Shown here in pieces: positions 1 through 5,233 of a stretch of DNA of 5,233 nucleotides. Numbering within the stretch: the stretch's first letter is position 1; each line of letters opens with the position of its first letter. Below the pieces are notes generated by a model, which was not told where the DNA came from, did not search any database, and worked only from the letters and a program-made list of their open reading frames with translations. Source of the DNA: Acidobacteriota bacterium (GTDB lineage Bacteria; Acidobacteriota; Terriglobia; Bryobacterales; Bryobacteraceae); NCBI GenBank assembly GCA_021788955.1, contig JAJYKC010000249.1:1-5233 (forward strand), written 5' to 3'. A program made the position numbers and the translations under genes.

Positions 1-1766
1 ACCCCAACGGCACAATCATCTACGTCGGCAAGGCCAACAACCTCCGCGCCCGCGTCCGCAGCTACTTCTCCGACGACCGCCTCGCCGAACCCAAAACCGG
101 CGCCCTCATCGCCGCCGCCGCCGCAATCGACTTCATCGTCGTCGCCAACCCCAAGGAAGCCCTCGCGCTGGAAAACGAACTCATCAAGCGCCACAAACCC
201 CGCTTCAACATCCTCCTCCGCGACGACAAAACCTACCCCTACATCAAGCTGACCAACGAGACATTTCCCCGCGTTTATGTAACCCGCCGCCTGCTCAAGG
301 ACGGCGCCAGCTACTTCGGCCCCTACTTCCCCGGCAACCTCGCCCACCGCCTCGTCCACTTCATCCACCGCTACTTCAAAATCCCTTCCTGCCGCGTCGA
401 TCTCACACGTTCCCACTCCCACCCCTGCCTCGAATACCACATCCACCGATGTCTGGGCCCCTGCGCCGGCCTCACCACCATCGAAAACTACGCCGGCGCC
501 GCCCAGAACGTCCGCTACTTCCTCGAAGGCCGGCTTAAGGATCTCTCCGCCGAACTCCGCTCCCGCATGGAGGCCGCCTCCGCCGGCCTCCGCTTCGAAG
601 AGGCCGCTTCCCTCCGGGATCTTCTGGCCACCATCGAGGAGCGCGAAGAAAAACAGCGCATCGCCGCGGCCGAAGGCGCCGACGTCGACATCTACGCTTA
701 CTACGCCGAACCCCCGCTCGTCGCCATCAACCTCTTCCACCTCCGCAACGGCCGCATCGTCGAGCGCCGCGACTTCTTCTGGGAGGACCAGCCCGACTTC
801 TCGCCCGCCGAGTTCTTCACCTCCCTCTTGAAGCAGGTCTACCTCAGCCAACCCTACGTCCCCGCCCTCATCCACGTTCCCGTCGATTTCGAAGAGCGCG
901 CCGAACTCGAAGAGTTCTTGAGCGAAAAGCGCGGCCGCAAGTGCGAAATCCACACCCCGCGCCGGGGCGAAAAGAAGGCGATGCTCGCGCTCGCCGAAAC
1001 CAATGCCCGCCAAAGCTTCGAGCAGCGCTTCCGCGTCATGCGCCCGAACTCGAAAGCCATCCAGGAGGCGCTCCGCGATACCCTCGGCATCGAAGACCCG
1101 CCGCGGCGCATCGAGTGCTTCGACATCAGCCACTTCCAGGGCGAAGAAACCGTGGCCAGCATGGTCGTCTGGGAAGACGGCCGCATGAAGAAGTCGGACT
1201 ACCGCAAGTTCCTCATTAAGACCGTCGAAGGCATCGACGACTTCGCCTCCATGCGCGAGGTCGTCACCCGCCGCTACGCCCGCCTACAAGAGGAAAACAA
1301 GCCGCTTCCCGGCCTTATCCTCATCGACGGCGGCATCGGCCAACTCCACGCCGCCGCCGATGCCCTTGACGCGCTCGGCGTCCTCAACCAACCGCTCGCC
1401 TCCATCGCCAAGCGCGAAGAGATCATCTACGTCTACGGCAGCGAGGACGAACCCATCCAACTTGACCGCTTCTCCCCCGTCCTCCACCTCATCCAGACCG
1501 TCCGCGACGAAGCCCACCGCTTCGCCATCACCTTCCACCGCGGCCGCCGCGCCTCCGCCCGCATGACCAGCGAACTCTCCGCCGTCCCCGGTGTCGGCCC
1601 CAAGACGATCGCGAAGCTCCTCCGCGAATTCGGCTCCGCGGACCGCGTCCGCGCCGCCTCAGAAACCGACCTCGCCCAGGCCGCCGGGCCAGCCGCCGCC
1701 AAGCGCCTCCGCGCCTTCTTCGACGGAACAAACCCTGTGCAGCCAGAAAGTTATACTGAAAAATGA
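1..1766 (+). CDS. uvrC: UvrABC excinuclease subunit C (5'-truncated by window edge)
   Basis: UvrC is the nuclease of bacterial nucleotide excision repair; it is recruited by UvrB and cuts the damaged strand on both sides of the lesion. The reading frame enters at base 3 and runs 587 codons to TGA at 1764-1766. In visible numbering, the GIY-YIG domain has Tyr7, Lys10, Arg17, Glu57 and Asn69, with spacing matching the known active site. Cys130, Cys142, Cys150 and Cys154 follow; their 12-8-4 spacing equals that of the E. coli Fe-S cysteines (154, 166, 174, 178), so about 24 residues are missing upstream. A UVR (UvrB-binding) helix pair lies near residues 177-212. The RNase H-like nuclease domain (about 365-515) shows CFDISH (Asp374), Asp412/Asp413, LIDGG (Asp442) and His505. 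Tandem helix-hairpin-helix motifs start near 524 (AVPGVGPKTIAKLL). Total length would be about 611, normal for the family. A Met at 567 is internal, not the start. Codons are strongly C-ending. The stop overlaps the next gene by 4 bases. Confidence 0.97.
   Translation, partial: PNGTIIYVGKANNLRARVRSYFSDDRLAEPKTGALIAAAAAIDFIVVANPKEALALENELIKRHKPRFNILLRDDKTYPYIKLTNETFPRVYVTRRLLKDGASYFGPYFPGNLAHRLVHFIHRYFKIPSCRVDLTRSHSHPCLEYHIHRCLGPCAGLTTIENYAGAAQNVRYFLEGRLKDLSAELRSRMEAASAGLRFEEAASLRDLLATIEEREEKQRIAAAEGADVDIYAYYAEPPLVAINLFHLRNGRIVERRDFFWEDQPDFSPAEFFTSLLKQVYLSQPYVPALIHVPVDFEERAELEEFLSEKRGRKCEIHTPRRGEKKAMLALAETNARQSFEQRFRVMRPNSKAIQEALRDTLGIEDPPRRIECFDISHFQGEETVASMVVWEDGRMKKSDYRKFLIKTVEGIDDFASMREVVTRRYARLQEENKPLPGLILIDGGIGQLHAAADALDALGVLNQPLASIAKREEIIYVYGSEDEPIQLDRFSPVLHLIQTVRDEAHRFAITFHRGRRASARMTSELSAVPGVGPKTIAKLLREFGSADRVRAASETDLAQAAGPAAAKRLRAFFDGTNPVQPESYTEK
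1752..1757 (+). promoter_or_regulatory. Possible internal -10 element (TATACT) before the membrane-protein gene
   Basis: TATACT matches the sigma-70 -10 consensus at five of six positions and sits in a locally AT-rich patch at the 3' end of uvrC, unlike the GC-rich surroundings. No convincing -35 hexamer is present 16-18 bases upstream. A transcript from here would begin close to the ATG at 1763, giving an almost leaderless message. A chance match is quite possible. Confidence 0.2.
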
Positions 1767-2584
1767 TGCACGAATCGGCGATATTCTGGCTCCGCGTCGC
1801 TACCGTGCTTTATTCCGTCGGTCTCATCCACGCCATTCTGGTGCTGGTGAAGCGCAAAACGGTCCTCTTCCGCTACGCCCAACCGGCTTTCACCGCGGCC
1901 GCTCTGTTCCACTTCGTCAGCATCGTCGAAACCACCATGGCCGTCGGCCGCCTTCCGGTCGATAACTTCTTCGAGGCCGTCAGCCTCTGCGCTTTGCTCA
2001 TCTCCGGCGCCTATCTCATTCTTTTCTGGCGCTACCACTTCGCCTCGCTCAGCCTGTTCATCTTCCCGCTCGTATTTATCATGAGCCAGCTCGGCGCCAT
2101 GGAAACCCCCGTCGCCTCCTGGCCCAACAGCGGCGTGCGCGACGCCTGGCTCTTCGCCCATGTCGCCGCGGTGCTGCTCGGCTACGTCGGCTTGCTCGTC
2201 ACCGCGCTCGCCAGCATCTTCTACCTCATCCAGGAACGCCAGCTAAAAAGCAAGCGGCCCGAACGCTTCTTCGACCGCCTGCCACCGCTCGCGACGCTCG
2301 ACAACCTGATCACCAATTCCATGACCTTTGGCTTTGTTTTCATCACTATCGGCGTGATCGCGGGCAGCGCGTGGGCGTTCATTGAATCCGGAACAAGCTG
2401 GATCGCCGATCCCAAGATCGCCATAAGCCTGTTCACATGGGTGTTCTGTCTGCTGATGGTCTTCCTTCGCGCCTCCGCCGGTCTGCGCGGACGCAAGGCG
2501 GCGCTGATGGCCATCACCGTTCTTGGCTGCTCCGCGCTTACCTGGGTCGCGCACATCGGACTGCGCTCCCTGATCCTCCGTTGA
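1763..2584 (+). CDS. CcsA/HemX-like eight-helix membrane protein (cytochrome c assembly family)
   Basis: This 273-residue integral membrane protein resembles the CcsA/ResC/HemX family. About eight hydrophobic segments are visible (near residues 7-28, 42-60, 72-89, 92-110, 128-154, 184-207, 218-236, 246-268). Family-like landmarks are His50, the NFFEAVSL stretch (68-75), His133 in a WLFAHVAAVLLGY segment, and a C-terminal block with SWIADPK followed by a LRGRKAA loop. In true heme-handling CcsA the block reads WGxxWxWDPK; here it is S-G-T-S-W213-I-A-D216-P-K, so two of the three tryptophans are gone. The usual C-terminal GLHSY is GLRSL, although His264 lies just before it. Length matches B. 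subtilis HemX (about 276), which lowers HemA levels and lies beside hemA. I infer a HemX-like role in tetrapyrrole control; cytochrome c or heme export function is the alternative. The start ATG overlaps the uvrC stop; a second ATG follows at 1766. Only weak purine-rich sequence precedes it, so coupling is likely. Confidence 0.85.
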   Translation: MMHESAIFWLRVATVLYSVGLIHAILVLVKRKTVLFRYAQPAFTAAALFHFVSIVETTMAVGRLPVDNFFEAVSLCALLISGAYLILFWRYHFASLSLFIFPLVFIMSQLGAMETPVASWPNSGVRDAWLFAHVAAVLLGYVGLLVTALASIFYLIQERQLKSKRPERFFDRLPPLATLDNLITNSMTFGFVFITIGVIAGSAWAFIESGTSWIADPKIAISLFTWVFCLLMVFLRASAGLRGRKAALMAITVLGCSALTWVAHIGLRSLILR

Positions 2585-2588
2585 TGCG

Positions 2589-3854
2589 ATGAAATTCACT
2601 GTCACGGGCTTGAGCCACAAAACAGCGCCGGTTGAGTTGCGCGAGAGGCTCGCCTTCGACGCCGAGGTCCTTCCCGGCGCCCTCCGCTCGCTCACCGCAA
2701 GGCCCGGCCTCCTGGAAGCGATGATTCTGTCGACCTGCAACCGCGTCGAAGTCTCGCTCGCCAGCGAAGAAAACTCCGACCCCGAACTCGCCGTCGACGA
2801 GTTCTTTTCCAGCACAAACGTCGACCCCGTCCAGTTCCGGCCCTACGTGTATCACTACATAGGGGCCGATGCGATCCGCCACTTGTTCCGCGTGGCCTCC
2901 AGCCTCGACTCCATGGTTGTCGGCGAACCGCAGATCCTCGGCCAGTTCAAGGCCGCCTATGCGCTCGCCCGCGAGCACGGCGCGGCGAGCGGGTTCCTGG
3001 AAACCGTCATGACGCGCGCCTTCAGCGTCGCCAAGCGCGTCCGCACGGAAACCGAAATCGGGTCGAGCGCCGTCAGCGTCAGCTTCGCCGCCGTCGAATT
3101 GGCGCGCGAAATCTTCGGCTCGCTCAAAGACCGCGCCATCATGATCATCGGCGCCGGGAAAATGTCGGAAGCCGCCGCCCGCCACCTCGCACGGAACGGC
3201 GTCACTCGCATCCTGGTCACCAACCGCACCGAAGAACGCGCCCTCGAAATGGCGCGCCTGTTCAACGGCACCGTCGTCCCTTACACGGATTACCTCGCCT
3301 CCCTGCCCGAAGTCGACATCGTCATCACATCGAGCGGCGCGCCGCACTACGTCCTCACCCGCGAACAGGTCAAGCGGGCGTTGGACAAGCGCCGTAACCG
3401 CCCGGTGTTCTTAATCGACATCGGCGTCCCGCGCAACATCGAGCCCGCGGTGAATCAACTGGAAAACGCGTTCCTGTACGACATCGACGACCTCCGCGGC
3501 GTCGTTGAGCGCAACGTCGAGAACCGCAAGCAGGTGGCGCTCGAAGCCGAACGCATCGTCGAGGAAGAAGCCGCCCGCATGATGGAGCGGCTGAAGATCC
3601 GCGAGGTCGCCCCGACGATTTTGAATTTGCAGGAACAACTGGAAACCGTGCGCGCCGGCGAGATCGCCCGTGCTCGCGGCCGGCTCGGCACACTCACCAA
3701 GGAGCAGGAAGAAGCCATCGAGCAGATAACCCGCGGCATCATCAACAAAATCGCCCACGGTCCGATTTCCGAACTTCGGCGCAACGCCGCGCAAGCTGAC
3801 GGCGTGCACGTCATCTCCACGATCCGCCGGATATTCCGGCTCGGCGACGAATGA
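2589..3854 (+). CDS. hemA: Glutamyl-tRNA reductase
   Basis: HemA is the cytoplasmic NADPH-dependent enzyme that reduces glutamyl-tRNA(Glu) to glutamate-1-semialdehyde, the first and usually regulated step of C5-pathway tetrapyrrole synthesis. The 421-residue protein has the normal family length. It opens with the typical VTGLSHKTAPVELRERL, which fixes the start at 2589. The catalytic domain has the nucleophile Cys50 in STCNRVE and His98 in the IRHLFRVASSLDSMVVGE block, followed by GEPQILGQFK. The NADPH-binding domain carries IIGAGKMSE (186-194), TNRT (211-214) and FLIDIGVPRNIEP (274-286). The C-terminal third (about 305-421) is the long charged helix and dimerisation domain. The gene lies 4 bases after the membrane-protein stop with no clear Shine-Dalgarno sequence, and its own TGA overlaps the hemC ATG. 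No key residue is missing. Its neighbours confirm a tetrapyrrole operon. Confidence 0.98.
   Translation: MKFTVTGLSHKTAPVELRERLAFDAEVLPGALRSLTARPGLLEAMILSTCNRVEVSLASEENSDPELAVDEFFSSTNVDPVQFRPYVYHYIGADAIRHLFRVASSLDSMVVGEPQILGQFKAAYALAREHGAASGFLETVMTRAFSVAKRVRTETEIGSSAVSVSFAAVELAREIFGSLKDRAIMIIGAGKMSEAAARHLARNGVTRILVTNRTEERALEMARLFNGTVVPYTDYLASLPEVDIVITSSGAPHYVLTREQVKRALDKRRNRPVFLIDIGVPRNIEPAVNQLENAFLYDIDDLRGVVERNVENRKQVALEAERIVEEEAARMMERLKIREVAPTILNLQEQLETVRAGEIARARGRLGTLTKEQEEAIEQITRGIINKIAHGPISELRRNAAQADGVHVISTIRRIFRLGDE
3826..3840 (+). repeat. Perfect 5-bp inverted repeat just upstream of the hemC start
   Basis: GCCGG and CCGGC flank an ATATT loop, ending 10 bases before the hemC ATG, inside the last codons of hemA. 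On the mRNA this could form a small GC hairpin covering the zone where a hemC ribosome binding site would sit. A ribosome finishing hemA would open it, which would favour coupling. In DNA this GC-rich, a stem this short can arise by chance. Confidence 0.3.
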
Positions 3855-4753
3855 AATCTGTACGTATCGGCACGCGCGGCTCGGCGCTCGCGCTCTGGCA
3901 GGCCCGGTGGGTCGCCTCCCAACTCGAAGCCGCCGGTTTTATTCCGTCGATCGAAGTGATCCACACCACCGGCGACCGCGTGCTCGATGTCACGCTGGCC
4001 AAGGTCGGCACGAAGGGCATGTTCACCAAGGAGATCGAGGAGGCTCTACTGTCGGGCTCCATCGACATCGCCGTGCACAGCCTGAAGGACATGCCGGCCG
4101 AGATTCCGCCGGGCCTCACGCTCGCCGCCGTGCCGGTCCGCGCCGACGCGCGCGACGCCGCTTGCGGCCGCCTGCTCGACGAACTCCCTAAAGGCGCCAA
4201 GGTCGGCACCAGTTCCCCGCGCCGCTCCGCGCAGGTCCGCGCGCTGCGGCCGGATCTCGAAATCCTCGACATCCGCGGCAACGTGGACACACGCCTGCGC
4301 AAACTCGACGAAGGCCGCTATGACGCGATCCTGCTCGCCTCGGCCGGGCTCGACCGCCTCGGCTGGGGCAACCGCATCGTCGAAAGGTTCGACCCTTCGC
4401 GCCTGTGCCCGGCCCCGGGCCAGGGCGCACTCGCCATCGAAGCGCGCGAAGGCTCGGAATCCGCGCAACTCGCAGCGCGTGTGCTCGATGACGAAGCGGC
4501 GCGGCTCGCCGTCACCGCCGAACGCGCCGTCCTGCTCGAACTCGGCGCGGGCTGCCAGGCCCCGGTCGGCGCGCACGCCACCGCGCGGAACGGCGTGCTT
4601 CACCTGGACACCGTCGTCGCGCTGCCCGACGGCTCCCGCATTGTTCGCTGGAACGAGAAAGGCAGCGAGCCCGCGACGCTCGGCCGCAACGCCGCGCGCC
4701 GCATGCTCGAACGCGGAGCGGACGAGATCCTCGCCGCCGCCGCGGGGTCATGA
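3851..4753 (+). CDS. hemC: Hydroxymethylbilane synthase (porphobilinogen deaminase)
   Basis: HemC is a cytosolic enzyme that joins four porphobilinogen units head to tail into the linear tetrapyrrole hydroxymethylbilane, using a covalently attached dipyrromethane cofactor. The 300-residue product is of normal length. Family signatures appear in order: [14 protein letters not shown] (5-18), [12 protein letters not shown] (55-66), [11 protein letters not shown] (72-82) with catalytic Asp80, GTSSPRR (119-125), [13 protein letters not shown] (141-153), [10 protein letters not shown] (162-171) and [12 protein letters not shown] (186-197). Cys235 in [10 protein letters not shown] is the cofactor-attachment cysteine (Cys242 in E. 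coli). The start ATG at 3851 overlaps the hemA TGA, and [11 protein letters not shown] beginning at residue 5 supports it. No good Shine-Dalgarno sequence is visible. The stop overlaps the following SUMT start by 4 bases. Its third codon positions mix C and G, unlike the nearly all-C pattern of uvrC. Confidence 0.98.
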   Translation: MKSVRIGTRGSALALWQARWVASQLEAAGFIPSIEVIHTTGDRVLDVTLAKVGTKGMFTKEIEEALLSGSIDIAVHSLKDMPAEIPPGLTLAAVPVRADARDAACGRLLDELPKGAKVGTSSPRRSAQVRALRPDLEILDIRGNVDTRLRKLDEGRYDAILLASAGLDRLGWGNRIVERFDPSRLCPAPGQGALAIEAREGSESAQLAARVLDDEAARLAVTAERAVLLELGAGCQAPVGAHATARNGVLHLDTVVALPDGSRIVRWNEKGSEPATLGRNAARRMLERGADEILAAAAGS

Positions 4754-5233
4754 CCGCGCCCGGCAAAGTCTACCTCGTCGGCGCAGGCCCGGGAGATCCC
4801 GGCCTGCTCACCCTGAAGGGCCGCGAGGTGCTCGAGCGCGCGCAGTGCGTGCTCTACGACAACCTCGCCAACACCGCGCTGCTCGACTACGCGCCCGCTT
4901 CCGCCGAGCGGCTCTACGTCGGCAAGAAGCGCGCGGAACATACGCTTTCCCAGGACGAAATCTGTGAACTCCTCGTCGAGCGCGCCCGCCGCGGGCTTAC
5001 CGTCGTGCGCCTGAAGGGCGGCGATCCGTTCATCTTCGGCCGCGGCGGCGAAGAGGCCGAAGCGCTCGCCGAAGCCGGCATCCCGTTTGAAGTGGTGCCG
5101 GGTGTGACAACGCCGCTCGGCATCGCGGCGTACTCCGGCGTTCCGCTCACGCACCGCGAGCACACTTCCATCGTCACGTTCGTCACCGGCCACAACGTCG
5201 AGGCGATCGATTGGACCAAGGCCGGCGCCGCCG
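4750..5233 (+). CDS. cobA: Uroporphyrinogen-III C-methyltransferase (SUMT domain), 3'-truncated
   Basis: SUMT transfers two methyl groups from S-adenosylmethionine to uroporphyrinogen III, giving precorrin-2 for siroheme, cobalamin and alternative heme routes. The frame opens at ATG 4750 and stays open for 161 codons to the window edge. Visible motifs are the SAM-binding glycine loop [15 protein letters not shown] (10-24), YDNL (36-39), [15 protein letters not shown] (57-71), [17 protein letters not shown] (86-102), [22 protein letters not shown] (116-137, read as adjoining blocks) and FVTGH (144-148). All belong to the tetrapyrrole methylase family, and the [13 protein letters not shown] block points to SUMT rather than later cobalamin methylases. 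The start overlaps the hemC TGA. A full SUMT has about 250 residues, so at least a third is missing. In many bacteria this domain is fused to HemD (uroporphyrinogen-III synthase); whether that holds here cannot be seen. The symbol could equally be cysG-like, sumT or cobA-hemD. Confidence 0.95.
   Translation, partial: MTAPGKVYLVGAGPGDPGLLTLKGREVLERAQCVLYDNLANTALLDYAPASAERLYVGKKRAEHTLSQDEICELLVERARRGLTVVRLKGGDPFIFGRGGEEAEALAEAGIPFEVVPGVTTPLGIAAYSGVPLTHREHTSIVTFVTGHNVEAIDWTKAGAA

Noticed and set aside
111..125. GCC run in uvrC as a trinucleotide repeat
   Set aside because: It encodes five alanines with C-ending codons typical of this gene and is too short to call a repeat element.
567..1766. 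A uvrC gene starting at the ATG at 567
   Set aside because: The same frame is open back to base 3 and encodes a GIY-YIG domain and the cysteine cluster, so this Met is internal, just within the UVR region.
2584..2588. ATG at 2584 overlapping the membrane-protein stop as a hemA start
   Set aside because: It is out of frame with hemA. The ATG at 2589 gives the standard GluTR N-terminus.
2538..3347. Long minus-strand open frame (269 codons) opposite hemA
   Set aside because: It lies opposite well-conserved hemA and encodes low-complexity Gly/Asp/Ala/Val-rich sequence with no recognisable domain. GC-rich genes often have open antisense frames, so it is a shadow.
4320..4967. Plus-strand open frame of 215 codons spanning hemC and the SUMT gene in another frame
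   Set aside because: The product is Arg/Pro/Ser/Ala-rich without motifs and overlaps two genes with clear family signatures; it is a frame-shifted shadow.
1..5233. Mobile element, CRISPR, phage, toxin-antitoxin or defence system
   Set aside because: I saw no direct-repeat array, transposase, integrase, terminal inverted repeats or small paired genes. Conserved housekeeping genes fill the window almost without gaps.

Overview
This window is a compact, GC-rich bacterial segment with every gene on the + strand and almost no non-coding DNA. It holds three complete genes and two cut by the window edges. In order they are: the excinuclease subunit UvrC (5' end missing), an eight-helix CcsA/HemX-type membrane protein, glutamyl-tRNA reductase (hemA), hydroxymethylbilane synthase (hemC), and uroporphyrinogen-III C-methyltransferase (cobA/SUMT-type, 3' end missing). 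Three of the four junctions are 4-base ATGA start/stop overlaps. The fourth (membrane protein to hemA) leaves only 4 bases. The layout is that of a single translationally coupled operon, and no terminator is visible inside it.

Layout: bases 1-1766 encode UvrC from about residue 25 (by comparison with E. coli UvrC) to its stop. Bases 1763-2584 encode the membrane protein, 2589-3854 HemA, 3851-4753 HemC, and 4750 to the window end the first 161 residues of the SUMT domain. No stretch of 300 bases lacks a gene. I saw no tRNA, rRNA, CRISPR array, insertion sequence or phage gene.

How the genes work together: HemA reduces glutamyl-tRNA(Glu) to glutamate-1-semialdehyde, the committed step of C5-pathway tetrapyrrole synthesis. 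HemC polymerises four porphobilinogens to hydroxymethylbilane. The SUMT takes uroporphyrinogen III towards precorrin-2 (siroheme, cobalamin and, in some organisms, alternative heme). The CcsA/HemX-like protein has a degenerate tryptophan-rich motif. Its place next to hemA fits a HemX-like role in controlling HemA or handling heme better than a plain cytochrome c synthetase, though this is inference. UvrC is a DNA-repair nuclease with no metabolic link to tetrapyrroles, apart from a probable Fe-S cluster; its coupling to this operon is the main contextual oddity.

Organism: high GC, the C5 pathway, the hemX/ccsA-hemA-hemC-cobA order and the style of the SUMT sequence suggest a Gram-negative-type environmental bacterium. 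Acidobacteriota (Bryobacterales/Solibacter-like) is my best guess, with deltaproteobacterial lineages as alternatives. This is an impression from sequence style, not a database result. I found no convincing new biological system here; this is mostly a conserved housekeeping region with a few features worth checking.
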